DNA from: Zopfochytrium polystomum
Taxonomy: Eukaryota > Chytridiomycota > Chytridiomycetes > Chytridiales > Chytridiaceae
Assembly (NCBI GenBank): GCA_025765615.1
Contig: JAIVFJ010000291.1
Location: 1 to 64,000, forward strand
Direction: 5' to 3'
DNA length: 64,000 nt
The position numbers were made by a program, and so were the translations under genes. Under the pieces are notes generated by a model that ran no database searches, had not been told where the DNA came from, and worked only from the letters and a program-made list of their open reading frames with translations. Below are positions 22,811 to 32,858 of the stretch, piece after piece; the first letter of the stretch is position 1; the number at the start of each line of letters is the position of its first letter.

Positions 22811-23302
22811 AGAAGGGTGGTAAGAAGAAGGGTACGGTGTGAAAGTGGGAAAAGGCAAAGTGGCTTGTTTTTGAAATATGAACAAGGTACGGAGCAAGAG
22901 TTTTATTTCTTTTATTCCGACTCTTTTCGCCACTGGTGTTTATATCGCTTTTTAAAGGGGGAGCGCGTGGTGCCCATCCCCGTGTATCTTCATATCAGAG
23001 CAGTCCATCCCAAAGAAAACAGAAACTCGACTATAGACGCGAGGGGATGGAAGGGGGGGGTGGGGGTTCTTTCGCATACACACATACATCGCCGAAACAG
23101 GAGAAAGAGGAAAAAGGAATAGAAAAGGGAGACGCATTCGCCTCTTCCTCGCGCTCGATATGTTTAGCCCGCGGGGGGGGGGGGGGGGGGGGGGGGGGAG
23201 AGGACGGGAAAAGAGAAGTAAAAGTCGGTGGCGGCCAAAGGTACCAAGGGGAACAGTGTTTACCACAAAAAGAAGAATAAACGAAGAAAAGCAACCTCCA
23301 CT
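22811..23302. other. Intergenic with 26-nt poly-G tract
   Basis: 3' regions of the NAA50-like gene and the convergent secreted-protein gene. It contains an uninterrupted run of 26 G at 23173-23198. No coding frame is supported. Confidence 0.6.
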
Positions 23303-24535
23303 TCACACCGTCACAACGATCAGCGACACTGTCGGCGCGACGGTAATCGTCACAGTCGTGATCGTCGGCGCCCCCGTCGTCGTCGCGGTCGCGCCCGCGC
23401 CCGCCGCACCACCCGCAGCACCGCCCGCACCCGCGTTCGCCCCCGCGTTGTTTCCGCCGGCGTTCCCAACAGCCCCGGCGCCGCCGCCTGTTCCCGTTCC
23501 AGCTCCTGCTCCGGTGCCGGTCGGCGTGGCGGTCGGCGCGGGCACCGTGACGGTCGTAAACACGGTCGTGAAGACGGTCGTCGTCGTCGTTGAGCCAACG
23601 CCGCCCAAATTGTTCCCCGCAGCCGTCGTCGTCGTCGTCGTAGGCGGCTGCGTCGGTTGCACGGTGACCGTCGACGTGACAAAGACGGTCGTAAACACGG
23701 TCGACGGGCCGCCCGCGGGGTTCCCAGTCGTAGTCTGCTGCTGCTGGGCGGTGGCGGCGGTGGTAGTGGTCGCCGGCTGCGGGTTCGGCGCCGCGTTGCC
23801 TCCTCCACCGTTCGCGGCGACGAACGCCGCGGGCAGCTTGTTCACCAGCGTCGGCACGCCCGACACGGCCGGCACCGGCGGCCCGCCGTCCGCGCCGTTC
23901 GGCAGCCCCTGCCCATTGATAAAACTCGTCGTCGCAAACGCCGCCGACACCGCGGGCAGCGCGGCTCCCTGGGTACAGCTATCGAACTGTATAATGCCCC
24001 CCGGGTGCGGGCAGTCGTCGCACAGCGTGAACCTCCACACATTGTTCTGCACCACCTCGCTCTTGCCCACGTTAAACGTGCTCGGCGCGGCCAAGGGGCC
24101 CTTTGCCGGGTTCCCGTTGACGAAGAAGGACATGTCGATGGTGGGGAGGCCGGTTTCGCCCATGGGCTGGTAGTCGTGGATGCCGTTGACGTTGGTGGAG
24201 ACCTGGAGGTTGACGGTGGCGGTGAGCTTGCCGTTGTCGCAGCGGAGCTGGTTGATGCCTTGCCCGCCGTTTTGGCCGGGGTCCGCGGCGAGGGTGATTG
24301 TGATGGTGCCTGCCGTTTGGCGGCGGGCGAGGACCCGGAGGGGGTGGTGAGGGTCGACGGGGGCGACGGCGTTGATTAGGTTGTTGGCGGTGCTGCCGGG
24401 GGTGGTGCGGAGGGCCGTGGCCCCCGAGGTTGCGGTGAAAGCGGCGGCGGCGAGGGCTAGCAGCGTGGCGGTGGCCGAGGTGAGGAGGCTGCGGCGAGGG
24501 GTGCCGCGCGAGGACGGCTTGGTGGTGGTTGTCAT
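23303..24535 (-). CDS. Secreted Thr/Val/Gly-rich cell-surface protein
   Basis: Single open frame of 410 aa. The N-terminus (basic RRSLLTSATA, hydrophobic LLALAAAAF) is a probable signal peptide. Residues about 70-240 look like a folded ectodomain with four Cys (LRCDNG, TLCDDCPHPGG, FDSCTQG). The rest is low complexity: Thr/Gln runs, blocks such as STVFTTVFVTSTVTVQP and TTTVFTTVFTTVTVP, and a Gly/Ala/Asn-rich region. It ends hydrophobic (TVAPTVSLIVVTV), suggestive of a GPI signal or tail anchor. The TVxTT blocks are typical of O-glycosylated fungal wall proteins and adhesins. Role at the cell wall is inferred from composition; I recognise no enzyme domain. Confidence 0.75.
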   Translation of the reverse strand: MTTTTKPSSRGTPRRSLLTSATATLLALAAAAFTATSGATALRTTPGSTANNLINAVAPVDPHHPLRVLARRQTAGTITITLAADPGQNGGQGINQLRCDNGKLTATVNLQVSTNVNGIHDYQPMGETGLPTIDMSFFVNGNPAKGPLAAPSTFNVGKSEVVQNNVWRFTLCDDCPHPGGIIQFDSCTQGAALPAVSAAFATTSFINGQGLPNGADGGPPVPAVSGVPTLVNKLPAAFVAANGGGGNAAPNPQPATTTTAATAQQQQTTTGNPAGGPSTVFTTVFVTSTVTVQPTQPPTTTTTTAAGNNLGGVGSTTTTTVFTTVFTTVTVPAPTATPTGTGAGAGTGTGGGAGAVGNAGGNNAGANAGAGGAAGGAAGAGATATTTGAPTITTVTITVAPTVSLIVVTV

Positions 24536-24935
24536 CGTGTCTATCGTTTCAGTAGTCCGTGCGTTGCTGAGGTATGCCCGTTATCCTATTCAGTCGAAAT
24601 CAATTGATTGACGACGTTATAGATTCGATAGGTTGATGACAGATGCGATGTATAGATTGATTTTGACGGTGGGTAGTAAGTTGTAGGCGGGGGGGCAGGT
24701 GCCTGCGAAGTGTAGTAGTTGGAGGAGTCGAGTGAGTCCCTTTTTGACGAAGACGAAACGAAACGAGGCGAACGACGCAAGGAACGAACGAACGAACGAA
24801 CGAACCAACGAACAAATGACGAAGAAGCAAGGGGAGCAAAAAGAGAGTGGAGGCAAAACGAAAGCGACCGCCGCATGAATCGATGCTCTCTGCCTGTCTG
24901 TCTTTCTCTGTCTCTATGGCTCTCTTTGTATGTAT

Positions 24936-25015
<80 letters not shown>

Positions 25016-25687
25016 CTGGGCAATCAATCAATGACGCCAAAAATGGAAGAAATCGAAGAAAGAAAAGCGAGCATGGATGGGCCGCTACGGCCTGCCGCTT
25101 TTGTCTCCGATCTGTCCTATCTGTTTCCTTCTTCTCTTTACGTGCATTTGCATTGTTACATCTCGCTCTCCGTCTGTCTGTCTCCGTGGTCGCTTCCGAC
25201 CTGCGCGGTCGCTTCCGACGCTTGCTTGCGTGGTGGACTCCAAAGAGCCTCAAATCACGTGACAATACCCTCTTTTCCCAGGCAGGGAGGGGCGGCCGGC
25301 AATTTATGTGAGCAAGGCAAACAGACAGGCGAAACAATGAACGGCTCGGGCCGAACTTACGCGTTCCTTTCCGAATAAAAGTTTGCAGAGCTTTTTTTTT
25401 TTTTTTTTTAGCAGGCGACTAGTCCCCTCCATTCCACTCCCCAACCCATTGCCTTTCAAGCCCTTGGGTGCAGGCCAGGTGCAGGCCTGAAGACGAGTAT
25501 TAAGTTGCTGCCATGGATTGGCGCCAGCAATGGGAAACAATAAAAGTACGACGGCAATTGATTGGATTGATCTGGGTGAGTTTTTTTTAAAAAAAAATTT
25601 TTTTCTACTTACCACCCTTTTGTTCGACCGGCAGAGGGGATACGCACCGCGTATAAGTCAACAATCCAACAATCCGGCGCCCGCACC

Positions 25688-25722
<35 letters not shown>

Positions 25723-25902
25723 CCCTTGAAAGGCGCCGTTACAGCATCGTCCCGCTTTTCTCCCCACCTTCTTCCGGCTTCCCTGAGGCGTGAAACTCGC
25801 GCTCCTGCCATTGAAAGTCCATCTACACGAATACGTCGTTTTTTTCCCGTTTTTCCCCATTTGATCAGCATTTAACTGTTTGCACCAAGCGCAAAAAACC
25901 TA
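24536..25902. other. Intergenic: long CT microsatellite and homopolymers
   Basis: Contains GAAC/AACG tandem motifs near 24783-24812, about 36 CT units at 24939-25011, poly-T at 25392-25409, paired T/A runs near 25580-25600 and poly-A at 25690-25720. The CT repeat yields spurious Arg-Glu or Leu-Ser frames. I see no gene. Confidence 0.65.
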
Positions 25903-26930
25903 TTCATCAAGGCCCGCATCCCGTCCGATAGCATGAAAAGACGCCCATGAGCCGCCCCGTCCTTCGACCGACCGCCAGGGCGTACACGTGGCGTGGGAAG
26001 TCATCCAGCACCCCGCGTCAAACTGCTCCGAAACGCCGTACAACATCACCGTCTTCCCGCCGTCGCCGGCCTCCGACTCGAGAAACCGCGCGCAGTGCCT
26101 CGACATCGTTTCCACCGCCCACGAGCCGTCAAACGGTTTCGCCTCCGCGCGGTCGCTCGCCGGCGCCCTATCATCCTCCATCCGGCGGACGGCTTCCACC
26201 GTGCGGCCGCTCCAATCAAAGTAAGAGTCCGCCGAGGCGTCCGCGCAGAACGAACAACGCCCGCCGCCGGGGCACAGGTCGGCCGGGACGTAGCATTCAG
26301 CAGGGTCAGCCGACGACCGCGAGAAAGCCGCCTCGTAACGGACAAAGAACCGTTTCTTGCTGCGCGGCCGCCGCCGCCGCCGTTCGTCGTCGAGCGGTTC
26401 CACCCTAAAGGGGTACTGCCCGTCGTACGCGCCGCCCGTGGCGAGGGTCAAACACCTCGCGGTCCACCAACACGGCGGCAGCGTCCCGCCGCGTCCGCTC
26501 GAGGACTTGCCCGCATTGGTTCGAAAACATGAGCGGCATGGCCGCGCTCGAGTGGTACCCGCCGACGCCGTCGTCCAGCAGGCTGCGGCCCATCTTTGCG
26601 CGGCACCACGCCACGATCGTCGCGTCGACGAGCAGCGCGAACCAGCCGCCGGGCGGCGCGCAGTCGCCGTCGTGCCGCAGCGGGCTGACGGCGTCGTCAG
26701 CGGCTGGTGCGACGCGGCCGCAGCGCCAGTGTCGGACTTTGGGGTCGCGGAACATGGTGCGGAGCATGGGCCCGAGGTGTTCGCCGTGCAGCTCGGCGAT
26801 GGCGGCGGGATCGACCAGGCTGTGCCAGGCGGCGATAGGCTCTGCGCCGTCGGCGAGATCAGACAAGTACTCTCGGCGGCGGCGGCGTGGGGTCGGCGGC
26901 GGGCTGCTGTCAACAGTGAATTGTTAAGAC
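25903..26930 (-). CDS. Unrecognised protein, frame interrupted (possible pseudogene)
   Basis: From about 26900 one frame reads as credible protein (EYLSDLADGAEPIAAWHSL, LRTMFRDPKVRHWRCG, GGWFALLVDATIVAWCRAK). Near 26440 the credible reading moves to another frame (DGQYPFRVEPLDDE, FFVRYEAAF, CYVPADLCPGGGRCSFC, GRTVEAVRRMEDD, GSWAVETMSRHCARF). At the 3' end a third frame (PRHVYALAVGRRTGRLMGVF) looks better than the open one. Very short introns (GAG|GTGTTT...GGGCAG, 42 nt) could explain the first switch; otherwise these are frameshifts. A Cys cluster near PGGGRCSFC may bind metal. I do not recognise the family. Confidence 0.45.
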
Positions 26931-27369
26931 TACATCCAGGTATCATCTCAGCAAACCCACCCCATGCACTACAGACTTACAGGGTTGTCAGGCATCTCCA
27001 CCACACATAAAGCCACAATGATCAAAGGAGAAGGGGAAAACACAGAAACAAGAAATTACAGAAGTAAGTCAGGTCAGAGTAAGAGAGGGGAACAGCTGTG
27101 AATAAAGTCAGAGGATAGGGATAAATCAGATTAGGCTACTGACCATGGCAAGATTGTGAAAGGCAATAGTGGGCTCAGTGAACGTCAGGGGGCTCAGCAG
27201 GACATGGGTGACAAGTGGCTCTTGCTTGTTGGTGTGAGGGGAGTTCCATTGTGTAGTGAAGCCAGATAATGCCTGCAACAAGTTTTGTCCCATCCCTCAA
27301 GTGAATTATTGTTTCCAATACAATCATCACTCCTCTCAGTTCCTTGTCTGCCTTGTCCTGTCCTGCCCT
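26931..27369. other. Intergenic, no supported gene
   Basis: Low-coding sequence between the unknown gene and the dispersed repeat; only short frames without conserved motifs. Confidence 0.45.
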
Positions 27370-27745
27370 GTTACTGACACCATGGAGCAAAGCTCCCTCT
27401 CTGTCAAAGACAAGCCCTAAGTTGGAGGGGGTTGGACACACGGCAAACACAAGGAACAGTTAGCGTGCAGAGGTGTCTGTTGAATTAAACCAGAACTGTT
27501 TTCCACTTAACAGAACCAGACACAACTTGTCTCACTCCCAGGAGAAGTTCCAACTCAATTCAAGAAGGGGCTACACCTGGGTTCAGACCCTCTTCCTTTC
27601 ATGCTAATACCTGTAGGTTGTCTTTGGTGTCTTCCTTGTGTGTGAGAGTGGGTATTGACCTTCCTTGCTCTAAGACAGGTTATTCTCTCTGGCCTGGTGA
27701 GGCAGAAGACAGACCTCTGCCTCACCAGGCCAGAGAGAATAACCA
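27370..27745. repeat. Dispersed repeat, copy 2, ending in a perfect fold-back
   Basis: 27380-27570 matches 9970-10165 directly (module X). 27570-27710 matches the reverse complement of about 10205-10342 (module Y). The right end carries a perfect inverted repeat with arms 27678-27706 and 27716-27744 (29 bp) and a 9-nt loop AGACAGACC. In copy 1 only one arm-like sequence is present, so the second arm is an inverted duplication of the module Y end. Confidence 0.8.
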
Positions 27746-28464
27746 GTGTGTGTGTAAGAGGTAAGTCTGGGTGCAGGTGTCAAATGGAATCAACAAAGCC
27801 TTTCGGGGGAGAGGGTAGGAAGGAACCTGTGGCAGGAAAGAGGTGTGGAGGCTCTGGCGGAGTGGTCAAGGGGGCCAGTGATGGCATTCCAGTCACCAAA
27901 CCATTAGGCTTCGTGGGGTGAGGTGGAGTCACATGAGGAACGAGAGTTGTACTATTTTTGCAAGTCAGGGAGTTTCTCATATTGGGCTCAGCAGGCCAGT
28001 AAATATTTTGCAGGAGGATGGAACGTTGAGCAAAAGATAAGGTGAGGGCAATGGCCGTTCCAAAGTAGGAGACATCAGTGATGTATGGTGCCAGGGAAGA
28101 TGAGATAATGAAACCAATACCAGCATGACAGGAGAGGATTAGAAAAATCACGCTGAGAGCAAAAATGGTGGGGAGGGCGGTCTGACAGTAACAAACCTAA
28201 CATCAACCGGAAAAACGGCTCAGAACCCGCCGCTTCTCAAAGGCCTCACCGTCGCTCCGGCGTCACTAAAAAGACCAAACAGCGCTGCGAACTTCCCCCC
28301 CCCCCCCCCCCCCCCCCCCTTCCGAACGCCAAGCTCCAGAACGATGACAGGGATAGCGGAGTAAAAAAAAATATGCCAACTTGGGGTGCCCTCAGGACGC
28401 TAGGATGTCATGGATTACGATGGGTATCGCACGGTAGAAAGAACTAACTAGAAAACAAAGTTTT
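27746..28464. other. Intergenic with 25-nt poly-C tract
   Basis: No convincing gene. A minus-strand frame of 123 codons (27780-28151) has one hydrophobic segment but no family. A run of 25 C occupies 28295-28319. Confidence 0.5.
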
Positions 28465-29396
28465 TCACACGCCAGAATCTGTCTCCGTAGTATTTGTTGC
28501 CGGCGATCTTTTTTTCTCAGAAGAAGCTTGGCGGATCCGTATCAGCACCTCTGCTATCGCTGGCTCGTCGGCGAGGGGCAGAAAGGAGCTTCTGAGGATT
28601 TCCATGGAGGACACAATCCTGTCCTTCTCAAGACCTGTTTTCTGAGCAAAGTTTGAAAGGGCACATGTTGAGCAGTTTGTTTGCCTTACAAAAGACCGCA
28701 GAAACGAAGAATAAAGTGGGGGGGGGGCGAAGCAATTCACTAACCAATTGCTCCCTCTCGTTCCCAAGCCCGACCTTGCACATTTGGTTTCGCAAGGACT
28801 GTTCCAAGGCGCCCGTCACGTACGGAAACTCGAATCGCAACTGCGGGACCGGGCAAAGGATTACCAAAGACAAAGAAGCAGCTAAAAGCCGGTAACAGAG
28901 AGAGCATACCTGGTCAAAGTCGAAAGCAGAACACCCTATTTGGGGGGAAGCAGGGGTGCCTTGATGAGTTGAGCTGCTCGTGGATTTCCACGCCAGCAGG
29001 AAGAAAAACTCTCACCGATCAGGTTACTGACAACGCTGTCATATGCAATGCAGTTGACCGACTCCGCGCCTCGTGCTAGAACCATCTACCCCGTGGGAGC
29101 AAGTAATCTTCAGCCTGGCATCTCCGCCCCTCAAAAACCACTCACAGGCAACATATACGACCCGTCCAATTTACTCGGCCTCTTGCATTCATCGCAAAAG
29201 AAGCGCGCCCCGCACACCGACACCGACGGATCCAGATGAGCCTTGGCTTTGCAGTGTTTGCAAAAGCGGCTGCTATTTGTTTTTTTTTTTTTTTTTGTTT
29301 TTTTTTTTTAAGAGCAGTCAGGTGGGGAAGGTGCATCTTGAGGAGAACGAACACGATGTTTTTACAATCGAGGGATGCGACGATGTAGACGCTCAT
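28465..29396 (-). CDS. Zinc-ribbon OB-fold protein, RPA1 C-terminal/noxin-like
   Basis: Six small exons: 29396-29353, 29272-29146, 29085-29016, 28935-28910, 28840-28745, 28641-28465; all in phase, 179 aa. Residues about 12-55 form a Cys4 zinc ribbon (FCKHC ... FFCDEC) inserted in an OB-type strand pattern. It continues with GSYMLP, then SVNCIAYDSVVSNLIGCSAFDFD, the F/Y-D-x-x-x-LIGCSA segment shared by RPA1 C-domains and DDIAS/noxin-type single-strand DNA-binding proteins. A helical C-terminal part (EKDRIVSSMEILRSSFL) and a Ser/Thr tail follow. A role in DNA repair or meiosis is inferred from the fold only. The frame is open upstream to 29537, so an earlier start is possible; exon 1's donor (GT|GTTCGT) is the weakest junction. 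Confidence 0.62.
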
Positions 29397-30016
29397 GGCC
29401 CCCACAGAGTTTTTTTCCTGTGAAAAAAGATTGGAACAGGCCTGAAAAAGCAAGAGGCGGTTGGCCAAAGTGGGCGGAAAACGCGTCGCGCGGAGGTTGT
29501 GCAGGTGGGAAAGACAAGGGTGCGTGCGGGTATTCATTTGGTGCCGGTCTCTCTTTTCACCAGCGAGGCGATCCGCGATCGCGTTTTTCCGTGGCTGCGC
29601 CGTGCAGAGGCAAAGAGATCCGATCGTCGGCAGACGGACGAAGATCTTCGTTGCGCTGGCAAGCGCCGCTTGAATCGGGACGGTGTTTTGAGATCGATGG
29701 GCTGGAAATTGGATGGGAGGAAGGGTTTGCCGTGGCTAGTTTTGTGGATCGTGTCGATTGGGTTGGTTGTGCGAAAGTTCGGACTCTTTATTTTTTTTTT
29801 TTTCCCCCCTCGCCAATCCGGATAGGAGACGAGAAAACACAAGGTGGGCAACAACGACTTGACTCTAACCTACTGCAAAAAATGTATATATTCATCCGCA
29901 CTCCTATAACAATTCTCATCTTTTCCCCCGACCCTCATCCATTTCCCTAATCCTCTCCCCCGCCCTCCCACCTCCGTCCACCTCCCCTCGACCCTCACCC
30001 TTCCCTCAACACACAC
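29397..30016. other. Intergenic
   Basis: Contains a T tract near 29791-29803 and C/T-rich sequence from 29915 to 30010, the 3' flank of the methyltransferase gene. No coding evidence. Confidence 0.5.
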
Positions 30017-30451
30017 TCACTTCACCACCCTCCCACACGCAAAAAACCAAATCGCATGCGCCCTCGCGGCGCTCAGCTCCTCCCTCACCACCTCCAACAG
30101 CACCCGAAACCCGAAGGGCGGCGCGTCCGACTTCTTCCGCTTCTTCTTGTTCTCCTCCTTCTTCACCACCTCGCCGCCGCCCGCCACCTCCCCCACCTCG
30201 TCGTCGCTCTCGCCGTCGTCTTCGCCCTCGTCGGCGACCGGGATCGCGTCCGCGTCCGGGTCGGTGAGGTCGGCGATGGACGCGCGGGGGAAGAGGTGTG
30301 TGAGGCGCTGCCAGGAGGCGGCGAGTGACGCGACGAAGGCGGGCCACTCGAAGTCGCGCGGGGAGGGGGCGGGGGAGGGGGAAGGGTTTGGTGGGCGCCA
30401 GCCGATCTGAGTAGTTTAAAGAGAGGGGAGGTTAGGTGTGTTGCAAGGGGT

Positions 30452-30485
<34 letters not shown>

Positions 30486-31490
30486 GGTGTGTGTGTGGGT
30501 TTTTTACTTTACCGGCACGGCGCGGCTTCCCTCGACAATGTCGACGAGGCCGAGGTCCATGAGGTACGCGTCGAGGTTGACGGCGGTGTCCGGGTCCATG
30601 CCGGCGGCGACGTAGCCGCGTTCGACTTACATTTTTTTTTTTTTTTTTTTCTTTGCGTGTTAATTTCTTTTGCGTGTAGGTCCACTAGCGAAACCAAGGT
30701 AACTCACGAGTGCGGTACACTTCCAAACCGACAGGGCCGGTTCCACGGAACCTATGGTTTTTGTGTTTTTCGTTTCGGTCAGACACACACACGCTCGTTC
30801 GGTCATTTCCAACCCCGAAACACAAACCTCCAATGCGGCTCGACCAGCTGGACGAACCCGCCGTCCTTTGCGACGCGCTTCAGCTCCTCGAGGACGGCGG
30901 GCCTCGCGTCTTTTGTGATTTTCAGCGAGACGCCGCGGACGTAGACGAGGTCGAAGGTGTTGTCGTCGACTTTTTGAGTTGTTGTATTTTGTTGTTAATT
31001 TTAATGAAAAGAGGCTGGTGTCAGCTTTCGGGCGGGTGCAAGCGCGGTCGAGGGGCGCAAGTACTCAACAGGGCAGCCTGGCTCTGAGGTCGGCTTTCGC
31101 TTTGCGGACGTTGGCGGGGAGCGGCGGGGTGTCGGGGCTGTCGACGGAGGGGTCCTTGTTATCACAGAAGCAAAACAAAAAAAGGAACAGGCGTCAAAGT
31201 CGTGCCGCGTTTTTTCTTTCTGTTTTGGGTTACACTCTCACCATGGCGACGATCTGGATGCCTGGGTACTCGCGGGCCATGCAGCGTGCCCATCGGCCTT
31301 GGTGTGACGATGCGTCGAGGACGACGATAGGTGAAGGGGGCTTCGTTTTCGACGAGGGCGTCGCCGTCGCCGGAGCAGTGGAAATGGTGGCGGAAGCGGA
31401 AGCGGCGGCAAAGTAGCCGTCCAGCGGGGTGTGGTGGAGGCGGCCGTCGATGCGGTAGCGGAAGTCGTCTTCGTCATAGCCGTTATCGTT
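30017..31490 (-). CDS. SAM-dependent methyltransferase (fungal class I type), 5' end unresolved
   Basis: Minus-strand exons from the 3' end: 30406-30017, 30625-30513, 30751-30708, 30969-30828, 31154-31070, and an upstream exon ending at 31242; all downstream phases agree. Order: FRYRIDGRLHHTPLDGYF; IVVLDASSHQGRWA (motif I position, usually VLDVGCGTG-W); MAREYPGIQIVAMD (post-I acidic end); LPFDDNTFDLVYVRGVS (motif II); LEELKRVAKDGGFVQLVE (motif III); then a C-terminal half with an acidic, Lys-rich insert. This is the pattern of fungal class I methyltransferases. Motif I is unusual: SSHQ replaces the Gly-rich loop, so SAM binding may be altered. The first exon includes a Thr/Asn-coding microsatellite and has no ATG in frame, so the gene probably starts further upstream, perhaps in the ORF at 31767-32633. 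Confidence 0.72.
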
Positions 31491-31533
31491 ATCGTTGCTG
31501 TTGTTGTTGTTGTTGCTGTCCTCGTGGCTCTTC

Positions 31534-31564
<31 letters not shown>

Positions 31565-31766
31565 GTGTGTTTGTGTGTTTGTGTGTTTGTGCGGGGAGTT
31601 TGTGAGGGTTATTACTGGGGTTAGTTTTGGGTTCATTAGCATTGGTGGGCAGGAGGAGACACAGGCACGTGGAACTAAAACGAAATCATAAAAAAGACAA
31701 AGTTTCCCAAATTTGGAAAGTGTGAAAGACACAAAAATCGATAAACAAGAAGAAAAACAAGGTTTG

Positions 31767-32633
31767 TCATGTCACCAGCTGTTGCGTTTGACCGCCTTTG
31801 CTTATCGCAGCTTGTTTGTCTCTTGCTCCGAGCAAACGCTGCTGCGCCCGCGCATTCACGGGCGGCAGCAGCAAACCCGCCGCTGCCGCCTTGTGGACTT
31901 CGCGCACGCCGGCCTCGCCGCCGCCGACGCCAAACACGACGCCGCGCCCAGCGTCCGCCACATCGCGGCCGTCGTCGACGGAGGCGAGAATGTCCTTCTT
32001 GGCGGCGCGCCATCTCGCCTGTTGCTGTTGCAGTGCGGACTGCATGGCGGCGGCGGCGGCGACTGGGGCGAAGGAGGCTGGGAGGGACGAGGGCGAGGCG
32101 GCGGGGGAGGAGGACGGGGACGAGTTAGGGGTGGACGTTGCCGACGCCGGGAAGGAGGAGGAGCGGTGGTGGCTGTGTTGGTGGTTATGCTGCTGGTATC
32201 GGTGGTGGTGGCGGTGGTTGTTGTGGTTGAGGATCGCTTGCGGGAGGATCCTTGCCGTCGTCGTCGTCGAAGTTGTTGTAGGAGGCACGTCGGTGGTTGT
32301 AGCGGTGGACGTTTTGGGCAAAAGTGAAGGAAGGGGGGGAACGGGGGGAGCCGGTGCGGCGGCGGCGATGGCGGCGGCGACGGCGCCGAACGAGGCTTTG
32401 CGCGGCGGGATCGCCGGGCTGTGGTACTTGCGCCTCGCGGAAGAGGTTGGCGGTGGTGTCGATGACGTCGGAGTTTTTGCTCTTGGTGTTGCTGTTAGTG
32501 TTGTTGCTGATGAATGTTCATGAGGTGCGGTCGCGCCTCCGGCGATCTCTGCCGTTGCGACGCGGTGTGCCGGCGACGGCGGCGTCGGGGTTGAGGACGG
32601 CGTGGTCATTGTCATCGCCGCGGTGGTCCTCAA
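31767..32633 (-). CDS. Low-complexity Ser/Thr/Pro-rich ORF, possible N-terminus of the methyltransferase
   Basis: An open frame of 288 codons starting MRTTAAMTMTTPSSTPTPPSP and containing Pro/Ala, His/Asn (NHNNHRHHHR) and Ser runs, then ARWRAAKKDILASVDD. Composition fits the disordered N-terminal region that precedes the catalytic domain in many fungal methyltransferases. It lies directly upstream on the same strand of an exon that lacks its own start. No splice path was proven. Confidence 0.35.
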   Translation of the reverse strand: MRTTAAMTMTTPSSTPTPPSPAHRVATAEIAGGATAPHEHSSATTLTATPRAKTPTSSTPPPTSSARRKYHSPAIPPRKASFGAVAAAIAAAAPAPPVPPLPSLLPKTSTATTTDVPPTTTSTTTTARILPQAILNHNNHRHHHRYQQHNHQHSHHRSSSFPASATSTPNSSPSSSPAASPSSLPASFAPVAAAAAMQSALQQQQARWRAAKKDILASVDDGRDVADAGRGVVFGVGGGEAGVREVHKAAAAGLLLPPVNARAQQRLLGARDKQAAISKGGQTQQLVT

Positions 32634-32809
32634 TTCGGAGTGGCGGATTGTTTGCTTGCTGTTTGTTGTTTGAACAGCGCGATGGAGAGAGAGAGAGAGG
32701 GACAGAGAGAGGGACAGGGACAGGGACAGAGACAGAGAGAATCGCCAAGACAGTTATCATTGAAGCGCAGACGGCCAGGAAAACCGACAGGAAAAACAAA
32801 CAAGCAAGC

Positions 32810-32858
<49 letters not shown>

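Noticed and set aside
23160..24379. Long plus-strand frames opposite the secreted protein gene
   Set aside because: Composition (Val/Pro/Ala runs) is the complement of Thr/Gly/Ala codons. The minus frame has a signal peptide and Cys-containing ectodomain.
24586..25337. Arg-Glu-rich or Leu-Ser-rich ORFs around 24.6-25.3 kb
   Set aside because: They are translations of the CT microsatellite and its flanks.
27780..28151. 123-codon minus-strand ORF with a hydrophobic stretch
   Set aside because: No family, no splice support, and it abuts dispersed repeats; kept only as a note in the intergenic entry.
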